Assembly: GCA_012513425.1 (NCBI GenBank)
Contig: JAAZCF010000057.1
Span: 1 to 24,167, forward strand
Length of the DNA: 24,167 nucleotides
Origin: Bacteroidales bacterium
GTDB taxonomy: Bacteria; Bacteroidota; Bacteroidia; Bacteroidales; UBA932
Direction: 5' to 3'
In this document: in pieces, positions 6,357 to 14,613 of the stretch
Numbering within the stretch: position 1 is the stretch's first letter
How the letters are laid out: every line of letters starts with the position of its first letter
Notes under the pieces: generated by a model
Database searches by the model: none
What the model saw: the letters and a program-made list of their open reading frames with translations, nothing else
What the model was told of the DNA's origin: nothing
Position numbers and translations under genes: made by a program

Positions 6357-8345
6357 TTAATCGACTTTTTTTAAGACTGTAACTGTCCTTGATGGCAGAT
6401 ACAGTCTTAAATAGTTTTTGCCATCTTGGTAAGTAGTCAAATGAGACATATTTTCGTCAATGCGATCAAATCCTCCGAAAGAGGCTCTGTCGCTGCTCAT
6501 GATAGTATCCCATTTGCCGGCAGGGGCTTCAGTCCAATAGTCAGAGAACGACATCTCAGGGTTGAAATTGAAAGCAAACATATAGTTGCCTCTGGTAAAG
6601 CATAGAGTCTTGTCACTATCGTCGGCACGATAGCAATAATGAGGTTGAGATAATAATTGCTGGATGGCAAACAGGTGAATGATTGCCGCATCAAAGTCAT
6701 TTAGACCTTTGTATCTCAGATAATCTGCCTTCGCCAGTCTCCATTGTCTGCGTGCATACTTATATGACCAGCCATTCCCTTCTCGAGGAAAATCAATCCA
6801 TTCCGGATGGCCGAATTCATTCCCCATAAAGCAAAGATATCCATCACCTGCGGTTGCCAAAGTGACGAAGCGTATCATTTTATGTAATGCAATGCCTCTG
6901 TCAACCACTACGTTGCTAGACTCTTTGTTCATAGAGAAATACATCTCCTTATCAATAAGCCTGAAGATAATAGTCTTATCGCCAACCAGGGCTTGGTCAT
7001 GGCATTCGGCATAGCTAATGGTCTTTTCGTCAGCGCGTTTGTTTGTAAGTTCATGCCATAACTCCCCCATGTTCCATTCCCAATCGCTGCGTTCTTTTAT
7101 CCATTTGATCCACATGTCCGGAATTCCCATGCTCATGCGATATCCAAAGCCTATTCCACCTTGCTGTATTGGAGCTGCCAAGCCGGCCAGGCCAGACATG
7201 TCTTCAGCTATGGTAATAGCATCTTTATATAACTCTTTGATTAGCATGTTTGCCAAGGCTAGGTAGCAAATGGCATCTTCATCAACTCCATTGTTGAAAT
7301 ATGAAGCATAGCCACTGAAATCGCGCTCAAGCCCATGATCGAAATAAAGCATACTGGTCACACCATCAAAGCGAAAGCCATCAAGTCGATATTCCTCCAT
7401 CCAATATTTGCAATTGGAGAGAAGAAAATAGCGTGTCTCTGGTTTTCCGTAATCAAAGCAGCGACTGTTCCAAGCCGGATGCTCTCCCTTCGGCCCTTCG
7501 TGGAAGTAAGTAGTGTAAGAGCCGTCAAGTCTGCTGAGGCCTTCTACCTCATTTTTCACAGCATGAGAATGGACTATATCCATAATTATTGCAATGCCAA
7601 GGCTGTGGGCCTCATCTACTAACTGCTTGAATGACTCAGGGGTGCCGAATCGACTGCTGAGTGCAAAAAAATTAGATACCTGATAACCAAAAGAACCATA
7701 ATATGGGTGCTCTTGAAGAGCCATAATTTGTATGGTATTGTAGCCTAAATCCACAATATGAGGCAACACTGTGCGCCGGAACTCGTCGAAAGAAGAGATT
7801 TTTTCTTCTTCGGAACTCATACCTATATGAACTTCATAAATAAGAGGGTTATCAACCTTTATGTGTTTTTTACTTTTCCATTTATAAGGCTTATCAGGAT
7901 CCCATACTTCGGCGCAGAAAACCTTTGTATGAACATCTTGCACGCATCTGAAAGCATAAGCGGGGAGTCTTTCACCTCCGCCTGCAGGCCATTCGACGAA
8001 CCATTTGAATTTGTCTCCATGGTGAATATTTTCCTCAGGAATGACCAACTCCCAGTTTCCATTGCCGATAGGAGACATCTGATATTCATCGCTCTTTTTC
8101 CAGCCATTGAAGTCTCCAATTACATATATTCTGTTGGCATTTGGAGCCCATTCTCTAAATACCCAGTAACCATAGATTTTGTGGAGACCATAGTACAAAT
8201 GGTTGTTGACAGCATCAGAAATTTTACCTTTCTTGCCGGCAATAGCTTCTTTAGCAGATATAATCCTGGCATGACGGGCCTCTATCGCCTCGCGGAAAGG
8301 CAACAAGTATGGGTCTCGTTCGTATATATAATCAGCTTTAGCCAT
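6357..8345 (-). CDS. glgB: 1,4-alpha-glucan (glycogen) branching enzyme, GH13
   Basis: GlgB cuts alpha-1,4 chains and re-attaches them through alpha-1,6 bonds during glycogen synthesis. The 662-residue protein has an N-terminal CBM48 domain (WAPNANRIYVIGDFNGW, residues 66-82). A GH13 barrel follows with MDIVHSH (255-261), nucleophile Asp327 in DGFRFDGVTSM, acid/base Glu381 in AEDMSG and Asp450 in ECHDQALVGD, and then a C-terminal beta domain. Length and motifs such as YHEGP-like YFHEGPKGEHPAW are those of the eukaryote-like GH13_8 branching enzymes common in Bacteroidetes. The start ATG lies 8 bases inside the xseB coding sequence, so expression appears coupled to the exonuclease VII genes. 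The gene is convergent with the GH43 gene, with an 11-base gap. The other glucan genes lie on the same strand 7-16 kb away. Confidence 0.95.
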   Translation of the reverse strand: MAKADYIYERDPYLLPFREAIEARHARIISAKEAIAGKKGKISDAVNNHLYYGLHKIYGYWVFREWAPNANRIYVIGDFNGWKKSDEYQMSPIGNGNWELVIPEENIHHGDKFKWFVEWPAGGGERLPAYAFRCVQDVHTKVFCAEVWDPDKPYKWKSKKHIKVDNPLIYEVHIGMSSEEEKISSFDEFRRTVLPHIVDLGYNTIQIMALQEHPYYGSFGYQVSNFFALSSRFGTPESFKQLVDEAHSLGIAIIMDIVHSHAVKNEVEGLSRLDGSYTTYFHEGPKGEHPAWNSRCFDYGKPETRYFLLSNCKYWMEEYRLDGFRFDGVTSMLYFDHGLERDFSGYASYFNNGVDEDAICYLALANMLIKELYKDAITIAEDMSGLAGLAAPIQQGGIGFGYRMSMGIPDMWIKWIKERSDWEWNMGELWHELTNKRADEKTISYAECHDQALVGDKTIIFRLIDKEMYFSMNKESSNVVVDRGIALHKMIRFVTLATAGDGYLCFMGNEFGHPEWIDFPREGNGWSYKYARRQWRLAKADYLRYKGLNDFDAAIIHLFAIQQLLSQPHYCYRADDSDKTLCFTRGNYMFAFNFNPEMSFSDYWTEAPAGKWDTIMSSDRASFGGFDRIDENMSHLTTYQDGKNYLRLYLPSRTVTVLKKVD
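6370..6420 (+). terminator. Perfect 12-bp inverted repeat inside the glgB 3' end; candidate terminator for the GH43 gene
   Basis: The arms tttaagactgta (6370-6381) and tacagtcttaaa (6400-6411) are perfectly complementary. A ctg/cag pair continues the stem inside the loop. On the plus strand the stem is followed by tagtttttg (6412-6420), which would terminate transcription coming from the GH43 gene that stops 25 bases earlier. On the minus strand it lies within glgB codons just before the glgB stop and is followed by A-rich sequence, so it would not act as an intrinsic terminator there. Confidence 0.55.
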
Positions 8346-8526
8346 TTATTATTTTATTGATGTCGTCTTCGCTTTTTTTCAAACAAGCTTTGCAGTATTT
8401 TGCCAAATCTGTAGCCTTTTTTACATCTTCAGTGAGAGAAGTAAGGTCTCTTTTGGGGTCTTCAATGCTGGCAACAAGCTGTTGTAATTGTTCCAATGCT
8501 TGTTTATATGTCATTTTCTCACTCAT
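8338..8526 (-). CDS. xseB: Exodeoxyribonuclease VII small subunit
   Basis: This 62-residue protein shows the family's helical hairpin pattern (TYKQALEQLQQLVASIE, then SLTEDVKKATDLAKYCK). It starts one base after the xseA stop and overlaps the glgB start by 8 bases. Several XseB copies normally assemble with one XseA to form the single-strand-specific exonuclease VII in the cytoplasm. Size and position immediately after xseA make the assignment secure. Confidence 0.9.
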   Translation of the reverse strand: MSEKMTYKQALEQLQQLVASIEDPKRDLTSLTEDVKKATDLAKYCKACLKKSEDDINKIING

Positions 8527-8527
8527 A

Positions 8528-9847
8528 TTAATTATTTTTTATTGTTTTTACATCGCAATTGGCATTACCATCTTGAAATAATACAGTAATGCTGTCTTCA
8601 GGACTGAGATTTGTTACTGAACTTAGTTTTTTGCCATCTTTAACAACCATAGCGAAGCCTTTTTCCATTATGCTGAAAGGGTTCAAACTAGCTATTCGCA
8701 ACTCTAGAAGGTCTATTTTATGGACTTCGTTGCGCAAGATGGCGCTAGTGCCGGCTCTAATTTTTGACATAAGCATATCAATTTGAGCCTTTGCTATTTG
8801 TAGACCGGAAATAATCCTTGATGAGGACCGAGCGATGAGCATATCGACTATGCGCTTTTCGCTGTTGATGCGCAGTAAAGCTGTGTTTTGGGCGCTTGAC
8901 ATCATTCTGTCCACAGCAGAGACTGCGTCTGCTCGCTTGCCTTTAATTGCCATGAGCAATCTATTTGCTAAAGAATCAATTTGGTGCTCTTCTGTGGCAA
9001 AAATGTCAACAAAATAATCCGCCAAAGCCGTAGGCGTTTTTAGGTATTGATAAGCAACAATGTCGGCAACATGACAATCCCTTTCATGCCCTATGGCTGT
9101 AAGCACAGGAAGTGGAAATTGCGCAATGTTTACTGCTAATTCATAATCATCAAAACATGACAAGTCGAAGGTAGAACCTCCTCCTCTCAAAATCAATACA
9201 GCATCATAATGCTCAGCTTTGCTAGCAATAGCATCAAGGGCAGATATTATTCCGGCAGGAGCTTCACTGCTTTGCATAGGAGAGATAAATAATTTAGTCT
9301 CAAAGTGATATCCAAAGGGGTTGGAATGAAGATGATTCATAAAATCCCCATAGCCGGCGGCTGTTTCAGAAGAAATGACCGCAAACCGATGCGGCAAATC
9401 TGGGAGAAGAAGACTGCGGTTCATATCAAGCATGCCTTCTTTTTCCAGCCTTTCCAAAGTTTTCTGCCTTTCAAGAGCAGTGACTCCTATTGTGAACCCC
9501 GGGTCAATATTCATTACTACCAAAGACAATCCGTAGATTGGAGAGTATTGGACCTTAACCTGCAGCAAAACTTTCATTCCAGTTTGCATTGGTTCTCCAA
9601 TAGTGGTCTCAAAATATGGCCTGATGACTCTATATGACGCAGCCCAAATAATTGCCTGAATCTTGGAGAGGACATTGTCACTTATTTCGTCTTTCTCAAC
9701 AAGGGTGAGGTAGCAATGGCCTGCAGGAGTTGTGGATATATCTAATATTTCTGCACTTACCCACAAGGCCCTCATAAATCGGTCATCTATGCTTTCTTTT
9801 ATTTGCGTTTGGAGTTGCCCCAGACTGATATGTTGGATATTTTCCAT
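8528..9847 (-). CDS. xseA: Exodeoxyribonuclease VII large subunit
   Basis: The 439-residue catalytic subunit of exonuclease VII degrades single-stranded DNA to oligonucleotides. It has an N-terminal OB-fold (about residues 5-115, with RALWVSAEIL). The catalytic domain carries RGGGSTFDL, the FDDYELA helix, TAIGHERD and TPTALADYF, all family signatures. A coiled-coil region and a C-terminal strand domain follow (GFAMVVKDGKKL). Length is normal. It is the first gene of the xseA-xseB-glgB operon and is read from the divergent promoter region shared with engB. Confidence 0.93.
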   Translation of the reverse strand: MENIQHISLGQLQTQIKESIDDRFMRALWVSAEILDISTTPAGHCYLTLVEKDEISDNVLSKIQAIIWAASYRVIRPYFETTIGEPMQTGMKVLLQVKVQYSPIYGLSLVVMNIDPGFTIGVTALERQKTLERLEKEGMLDMNRSLLLPDLPHRFAVISSETAAGYGDFMNHLHSNPFGYHFETKLFISPMQSSEAPAGIISALDAIASKAEHYDAVLILRGGGSTFDLSCFDDYELAVNIAQFPLPVLTAIGHERDCHVADIVAYQYLKTPTALADYFVDIFATEEHQIDSLANRLLMAIKGKRADAVSAVDRMMSSAQNTALLRINSEKRIVDMLIARSSSRIISGLQIAKAQIDMLMSKIRAGTSAILRNEVHKIDLLELRIASLNPFSIMEKGFAMVVKDGKKLSSVTNLSPEDSITVLFQDGNANCDVKTIKNN

Positions 9848-9866
9848 TTCCGACCATGCTATTTCA

Positions 9867-9874
9867 CAAAGTTA
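9867..9874 (-). promoter_or_regulatory. Probable -7 box of the xseA-xseB-glgB operon
   Basis: The minus strand reads TAACTTTG here, a match to TAnnTTTG, with the expected transcription start about 12 bases before the xseA ATG. A TTTG lies upstream but with a 22-base spacer, slightly long, so the -33 element is uncertain. Confidence 0.45.
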
Positions 9875-9887
9875 AGCGAAAAATGCT

Positions 9888-9895
9888 TACTTTTG
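9888..9895 (+). promoter_or_regulatory. Probable -7 box of the engB-prs-nadE operon
   Basis: TACTTTTG matches TAnnTTTG 16 bases before the engB ATG at 9912. The -33 position holds only the near match tttc (9862-9865). It lies back to back with the xseA box in a 64-base divergent gap, so polymerases bound at the two sites would overlap. Confidence 0.45.
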
Positions 9896-9911
9896 CCAAA
9901 ATTCATCTTAT

Positions 9912-10517
9912 ATGAAGATAACCCAAGCAAAGTTTGTTGCAAGTTGCACTTCAATCGCAGATAAGCCAAAACTTACTCTCCCTGAATTCGCCTTTATCGG
10001 CCGTTCAAATGTGGGTAAATCTTCCCTTATAAATACACTTTCAGGCAATAAATCTTTGGCGCACATTTCTTCTACTCCAGGTAAGACTTTGTGCATCAAT
10101 CACTTTATCATTAATGATAGTTGGTACTTGGTGGATTTGCCAGGCTATGGTTTCGCAAAAGTCTCAAAAACAACGAGAAATTCATTGAAAAAGATGATTA
10201 ATGATTATGTGCTTGGCAGCCCACAGATGGTGTTGTTGTTTGTTCTGTTGGACGGCCGCCACGACATTCTCAAAAATGATTTAGAGTTTCTTCAAATGCT
10301 TGGCAACGAAGGAGTTCCGTTCTCCATTGTGTTTACAAAATGCGATAAATTGGGAGTTAATGCTCTTGCTGCCCAAGTCGAAAATAACAAACAGACTCTT
10401 ATGGAATATTGGGAAGAGTTGCCTCCGGTGTTCATTTCATCCTCTCAAACTGGTAAAGGCAAGGATGAAATATTGGATTATATAGATAATATATTAAAAA
10501 CAATAAACAATTCTTAA
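9912..10517 (+). CDS. engB: Ribosome-biogenesis GTP-binding protein EngB/YsxC
   Basis: The 201-residue GTPase has G1 GRSNVGKSS, a Thr-containing switch I (SSTPGKT), G3 DLPGYGFAKV, G4 TKCDK and G5 SSSQTGKG. This set and spacing are specific to EngB (YihA/YsxC), which acts in assembly of the large ribosomal subunit. The ATG lies directly after a -7-like box. It is the first gene of a plus-strand operon, with prs starting 13 bases after its stop. Confidence 0.95.
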   Translation: MKITQAKFVASCTSIADKPKLTLPEFAFIGRSNVGKSSLINTLSGNKSLAHISSTPGKTLCINHFIINDSWYLVDLPGYGFAKVSKTTRNSLKKMINDYVLGSPQMVLLFVLLDGRHDILKNDLEFLQMLGNEGVPFSIVFTKCDKLGVNALAAQVENNKQTLMEYWEELPPVFISSSQTGKGKDEILDYIDNILKTINNS

Positions 10518-10530
10518 ACTCCTAATCAAT

Positions 10531-11487
10531 ATGGTTCAATACGATGATCATCAGATGAAGATATTCTCCTGCAGGAGTAGCAGGTATCTTGCCGATAAGA
10601 TAGCATCCTCACTAGGTATGGATCTTGGAAAATCTGAAGTGACTGTTTTTTCAGATGGCGAATTTCAACCAGCTTTCCTAGAAAGTGTGCGTGGCGCTAC
10701 AATATTCATTGTTCAGTCAACATTTCCTCCAGTAGAAAACCTTTTTGAATTACTACTGATGATAGACGCGGCTCGTCGCGCTTCTGCATACAAAGTCATT
10801 GCAGTAATGCCATATTTCGGATGGGCTCGTCAAGATCGTAAAGACCGTCCTAGAGTATCAATAGGAGCAAAATTAGTTGCCAATCTGCTTCATGCAGCAG
10901 GGTGTGACAGAGTAATGACTGCTGACCTTCATGCAGATCAGATTCAGGGATTCTTCGATGTACCTGTGGATCATATCTATGCTAGCTCTATTTTTATTCC
11001 ATATTTGCGCGATCTCAATATTGATAACCTTTCTATAGCCTCACCTGATATGGGCGGAGCAAAAAGGGCAAATGCTTATGCCCGCATTTTAGGGACGCCA
11101 ATGATTATCTGTCATAAATCTCGTGAAAAGCCAAATGTTGTCGGCTCTATGACAGCTATTGGTGATGTTGAAGGTCGAAATATTGTGATTGTTGATGATA
11201 TGGTTGACACAGCCGGAACCATCACTAAATGTGCCGATATGCTTATCGAAAAAGGCGCTCTTAGTGTCAGAGCTATTTGCTCTCATCCTGTGCTTTCGGG
11301 CAGTGCTTATGACCGCATAAACAAGTCTGCTCTCAAGGAATTTATTGTGTCTGACACCCTTCCATTGACAAAAGATCCAGAGGTTGACCTAACCAAGTTC
11401 AAAGTGCTCTCAGTGGCTCCTATTTTTGCGGAAACTATTGAGAAAGTTTATACCAACAAGCCAATAAGCGACATTTTTATTTTCTAA
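10531..11487 (+). CDS. prs: Ribose-phosphate pyrophosphokinase
   Basis: The enzyme makes PRPP from ribose-5-phosphate and ATP for nucleotide, NAD, histidine and tryptophan synthesis. The 318-residue protein has the N-terminal FSDGEF motif, the flexible-loop PYFGWARQDRK (94-104), the DLHADQIQGFF signature (132-142, His134) and the PRPP loop VDDMVDTAGT (221-230). An internal ATG at codon 9 (MKIFSCRSS) is a possible alternative start. nadE starts 2 bases after its stop. The pairing makes metabolic sense because PRPP is a precursor of NAD. Confidence 0.95.
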   Translation: MVQYDDHQMKIFSCRSSRYLADKIASSLGMDLGKSEVTVFSDGEFQPAFLESVRGATIFIVQSTFPPVENLFELLLMIDAARRASAYKVIAVMPYFGWARQDRKDRPRVSIGAKLVANLLHAAGCDRVMTADLHADQIQGFFDVPVDHIYASSIFIPYLRDLNIDNLSIASPDMGGAKRANAYARILGTPMIICHKSREKPNVVGSMTAIGDVEGRNIVIVDDMVDTAGTITKCADMLIEKGALSVRAICSHPVLSGSAYDRINKSALKEFIVSDTLPLTKDPEVDLTKFKVLSVAPIFAETIEKVYTNKPISDIFIF

Positions 11488-11489
11488 AT

Positions 11490-12329
11490 ATGGTTTTCTA
11501 TCCGGAAATATCAATTGACTCTGTCTATGATTTACTTGTAGGCAAAATAAAAAGCTATTTTCAGTCAGCCGGCATGAAAAAGGCCGTAATTGGGCTTTCT
11601 GGAGGAATTGATTCTGCTGTGGTCGCTCTTTTGGCAGCAGATGCTCTTGGCGCTGAAAATGTTCATGGAATATTGATGCCGTCAATGTTTTCAACAGACC
11701 ATTCTTTAACAGATTCTGTTGATTTGGCTAAAAGGATTGGAGTAAGTTATGAGATGGTCCCAATCGCTCCAATATTTGGTGCTATGGCAGAGCAGTTGCA
11801 TCACTATTTCTCAGATGTAGAATGGCATGTGGCATTTGAGAATATTCAAGCACGCATACGTTGCACTATTCTTATGGCATATTCCAACCGCTACAATGCA
11901 TTGTTGTTGAATACATCTAACAAAAGTGAACTTTCTATAGGCTATGGTACTCTTTATGGTGATTTATCAGGGGCTTTGATGGTTATTGCTGATTTATATA
12001 AGCTTCAAGTATATGAGTTGGCTCATTATATCAACAGAAATCAAGAACGCATCCCTATCAATATCATCAATAAAGTTCCCTCTGCCGAGTTGAAGCCCGA
12101 TCAGAAAGATAGCGACAGTCTGCCTCCTTATGAAGAGTTGGACCCTGTGCTTCACTCATACAATGATTTAGGTCATAGTCCTGAAGATATAATTGCTTCG
12201 GGAGTTGACCCTATGTTAGTAGAGAGAATTGCAAAACTTCGCAGGTCCTCTGCTTTCAAAGCAATGCAAGTGCCTCCTGAGTTAATAGTAGCAGGTATGC
12301 CACTTTTGCCTCCATTTAAATGTATATAA
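11490..12329 (+). CDS. nadE: NAD synthetase (ammonia-dependent size)
   Basis: NadE amidates nicotinate adenine dinucleotide to NAD+. The 279-residue protein starts at the synthetase fold. It has the PP-loop GLSGGIDSAVVALLA (Ser37-Asp41), an AYSNRYNALLLNTSNKSEL motif and GYGTLYGDLSGAL for ATP/deamido-NAD binding, and KVPSAELKPDQKDSDSLPPYE near the end. There is no N-terminal glutaminase domain, so the ammonia source would be free ammonia. It is tightly packed between prs and the small membrane protein gene. Confidence 0.93.
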   Translation: MVFYPEISIDSVYDLLVGKIKSYFQSAGMKKAVIGLSGGIDSAVVALLAADALGAENVHGILMPSMFSTDHSLTDSVDLAKRIGVSYEMVPIAPIFGAMAEQLHHYFSDVEWHVAFENIQARIRCTILMAYSNRYNALLLNTSNKSELSIGYGTLYGDLSGALMVIADLYKLQVYELAHYINRNQERIPINIINKVPSAELKPDQKDSDSLPPYEELDPVLHSYNDLGHSPEDIIASGVDPMLVERIAKLRRSSAFKAMQVPPELIVAGMPLLPPFKCI

Positions 12330-12336
12330 TCTTGAT

Positions 12337-12579
12337 ATGAAAGTATTTCTATTGTCTTTAGTTATTTTGGCTCTATGCGTGTTTGGCATGTGCTTTAATA
12401 TCATATTTCGAAAAAATGGTAAGTTCCCAGATTCGGAAATATCACATAATAAAGAGTTACGCAAACGAGGTATTATTTGCGCAAAAGAAGATGAGCTTCG
12501 CTTATGGGGCAAGAAAAATCGGAAAAAAAATCCAAGCTGTAGCGATTTAGGGTGCACAGCTTGTAATGGCTGCAAATAA
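12337..12579 (+). CDS. Small single-pass membrane protein with cysteine-rich tail (distantly NqrM-like)
   Basis: The 80-residue protein has one N-terminal hydrophobic segment (about residues 3-24), a short basic stretch, a motif FPDSEISHNKELRKRGIIC, and a tail with four cysteines (SCSDLGCTACNGCK). The middle motif matches a small Bacteroidetes family annotated only as membrane or secreted protein. The anchor-plus-cysteine-cluster layout recalls NqrM, a maturation factor for Na+-NQR, but I see no sequence identity that secures this. It is the last gene of the engB-prs-nadE operon, 7 bases after nadE. A metal or Fe-S role is inferred only from the cysteines. Confidence 0.6.
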   Translation: MKVFLLSLVILALCVFGMCFNIIFRKNGKFPDSEISHNKELRKRGIICAKEDELRLWGKKNRKKNPSCSDLGCTACNGCK

Positions 12580-12581
12580 AG

Positions 12582-12620
12582 AAAGCGGTTAATGCATTTG
12601 CACTAACCACTCTTTATTTA
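12582..12620. terminator. Bidirectional terminator between convergent operons
   Basis: A hairpin is formed by aaag (12582-12585) with cttt (12612-12615) and by ggtta/tgca with tgca/taacc around a small loop. On the plus strand it starts three bases after the small membrane protein's stop and is followed by atttattt. On the minus strand it lies downstream of the thioredoxin-like gene and is followed by a T-rich stretch. Its location between converging genes supports use in both directions. Confidence 0.7.
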
Positions 12621-12632
12621 TTTAAACAATAA

Positions 12633-13742
12633 TTAAATCAAGCTTTTAATTATTCCATCCAAGTAGTTGGCATCGAAGATATCTTTTGCAACGATATCAC
12701 CTTCTTTATTTATTATAAACATCGTAGGAAGGTACTCAATTACATAAGAAGAAATAGCCGAAGACATTACTCCCAAACCATCGTTAACACTTATCCAAGG
12801 AAGATTTTGTGATCTGACGGTAGATGCCCAAGTTGGCTTATCAACATCAAGGCAAACTTGATAAACTTCAAAGCCGTTGTCATGGTATTTTTCATACACT
12901 GGCAATAATTCATTGTTGAACATTTTGTGCTCAGTTTGAGAAGTGCTCCAAAATGACAATAATATTACCTTACCTTGTAAGTCCAAAAGTGAGTGCTTCT
13001 CGCCGTTAATATCAGTCATGATGATATTTGGGAAAGATTGCTCTTCAATAGACTCTAACTTTCTGTTTAAATTTGCAATTGCCTCACGACGACTTATCTC
13101 GTCTTTTAATGCCAATAAATATTCACTTTCAGGGTAAGTTGCACTCAAAGAATCCAACACTGTTTTGAAGATGAATACATCAGTTTCCTCATTGAATACA
13201 GGTAAATCTGCATTGAATTTTTGGAACATAGTAGTGGCTGCTGTAATTGACTTAGGATTGTTGAGGACATGCTTCATCATAGCTCTTTTGTGGTCAATAT
13301 ACACTTTGCTTACCTGAGCATTGGCATCTTGAGGGGCTTCGTTGATGATTGAAATCATTTTTTGTGCTGCCGCAGAATAACTATCGTCTACAAATTTAAG
13401 ATTAATACTTTCTTGGGACCCCTCGACTGAATAATTGCCCAAAGTGTCAGCTGTTAGAGTTACATTGTCGCCATCAAGCAAAACCATGCCAGCAATCTTG
13501 ACATCATTACGATATAGGTAGTAGAAAGCAGGATTGTTACTGTCTAGTTTGATTCTATATTTAAAATCTCCTGAAGCATTAGTAGTTAGTGTATCAACTG
13601 TTTCCAATCTGTTGAAGTTAAGCTTTTGCAACAAGACGGGGCTTTCACTCAAACCATTAATGTTTCCACTTATGTTGGCTGAGTACTTGGTACATGAAAC
13701 TGCGAATAAAAGAGAGCAGAGAAGAATTAAGGTTTTTTTCAT
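12633..13742 (-). CDS. DUF4369 + thioredoxin-like (TlpA/AhpC-TSA fold) lipoprotein lacking CxxC
   Basis: The 369-residue protein begins with a lipoprotein signal (lipobox AVSC, Cys17). An N-terminal DUF4369-type domain (about residues 22-120: ANISGNINGL, VLLQKLNFN, DGDNVTLTADT) is followed by a helical linker. A C-terminal thioredoxin fold (about 235-369) contains ILLSFWST, LPVYEKYHDNGFEVYQVCLD and the cis-Pro segment EYLPTMFIINKEG. Where TlpA/ResA proteins have WCxxC, this one reads WSTSQTEH, so the redox cysteines are absent. It probably binds or scaffolds rather than exchanging disulfides. The start overlaps the HIT gene stop (ATGA), and it is the last gene of the greA operon. Confidence 0.85.
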   Translation of the reverse strand: MKKTLILLCSLLFAVSCTKYSANISGNINGLSESPVLLQKLNFNRLETVDTLTTNASGDFKYRIKLDSNNPAFYYLYRNDVKIAGMVLLDGDNVTLTADTLGNYSVEGSQESINLKFVDDSYSAAAQKMISIINEAPQDANAQVSKVYIDHKRAMMKHVLNNPKSITAATTMFQKFNADLPVFNEETDVFIFKTVLDSLSATYPESEYLLALKDEISRREAIANLNRKLESIEEQSFPNIIMTDINGEKHSLLDLQGKVILLSFWSTSQTEHKMFNNELLPVYEKYHDNGFEVYQVCLDVDKPTWASTVRSQNLPWISVNDGLGVMSSAISSYVIEYLPTMFIINKEGDIVAKDIFDANYLDGIIKSLI

Positions 13743-14131
13743 AGAGCTGCTGATATTTGCGATGCTATAGTTGTAAACTCTTCTTGAGAGAGGTTTAGCT
13801 TTTTGTTTTTAAAGTTGAGGTCATTTTCGCTTTGGAGTGGAACTAAATGAATGTGAGTGTGAGGCACTTCCATGCCCAATACTGCGACTCCCACCCTTTG
13901 GCAAGGAATAGCTTTTTTAATGGCGACAGCTACTTTTTTTGCAAAAGCGCCAAGCCCTAAATAAGTCTCGTCGTCTAAATCAAAAATATAGTCAACCTCT
14001 TTTTTAGGAATTACCAAAGTATGTCCTTTTGCAAGTGGATTGATATCCAAAAATGCGTAATAATTGTCGTCTTCAGCAATTTTGTATGAAGGAATTTTGC
14101 CTTCAACTATCATTGTAAAAATCGAAGCCAT
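13739..14131 (-). CDS. HIT-family nucleotide hydrolase/transferase
   Basis: The 130-residue protein has the histidine triad HTHIHLVP (about residues 91-98) and the family core IFTMIVEGKIPSYKIAEDD and YAFLDINPLAKGHTLVIPK. These proteins hydrolyse adenosine phosphoramidates or related dinucleotides; the cellular substrate is unknown. It starts 3 bases after the greA stop and overlaps the next gene by 4 bases, so it is co-translated with both. Confidence 0.92.
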   Translation of the reverse strand: MASIFTMIVEGKIPSYKIAEDDNYYAFLDINPLAKGHTLVIPKKEVDYIFDLDDETYLGLGAFAKKVAVAIKKAIPCQRVGVAVLGMEVPHTHIHLVPLQSENDLNFKNKKLNLSQEEFTTIASQISAAL

Positions 14132-14134
14132 GGA

Positions 14135-14605
14135 TTAAAGAGTGATTTCTAAGATTTCAAACTGAAGCTTTCCTGAAGGAACAGAAACTTCTACCAAATC
14201 TCCCTTCTTTTTGCCCATAAGAGCTTTTCCGATAGGAGTTGCGGCTGCAAGCTTGCCTTCTTTGAAATTAGCCTCGGATTCACCGACAAGAGTGTATTCT
14301 ACGATAGTACCGGTCTTTAAATTTTTTATTTTGACTTTGTTAAGCATCTGAACATGGTCAGTATTGATCTTGCTCTCGTCAATCACGCGTGCATTTGCAA
14401 TAGTGTTTTGTAGCTTAGTAATCTTAAGCTCCAACATTCCTTGGGCTTCGCGCGCTGCGTCATACTCTGCATTTTCAGATAAGTCGCCTTTATCTCTAGC
14501 TTCAGCAATAGCTTTAGAAATAACAGGACGTTGGGTCAGAAGCTCGTCAAGCTCTGCCTTGAGGTCATCAAGACCATTTTGAGTGAGATAATGTATACTA
14601 GACAT
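14135..14605 (-). CDS. greA: Transcription elongation factor GreA
   Basis: GreA enters the secondary channel of RNA polymerase and stimulates cleavage of backtracked transcripts. The 156-residue protein has the N-terminal coiled coil (YLTQNGLDDLKAELDELL, then AIAEARDKGDLSENAEYDAAREAQ with the acidic tip) and a C-terminal FKBP-like domain (GKALMGKKKGDLVEV). ATG 14605 is chosen. A TTG at 14617 would add four residues but gives no family match. It is the first gene of greA-HIT-thioredoxin-like, with its own -7 box and a hairpin-filled leader. Confidence 0.94.
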   Translation of the reverse strand: MSSIHYLTQNGLDDLKAELDELLTQRPVISKAIAEARDKGDLSENAEYDAAREAQGMLELKITKLQNTIANARVIDESKINTDHVQMLNKVKIKNLKTGTIVEYTLVGESEANFKEGKLAAATPIGKALMGKKKGDLVEVSVPSGKLQFEILEITL

Positions 14606-14613
14606 AATAAATG

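Noticed and set aside
7758..8360. 200-codon plus-strand frame antisense to glgB
   Set aside because: It lies wholly across a clear branching-enzyme gene and has low-complexity, non-domain sequence; a shadow frame.
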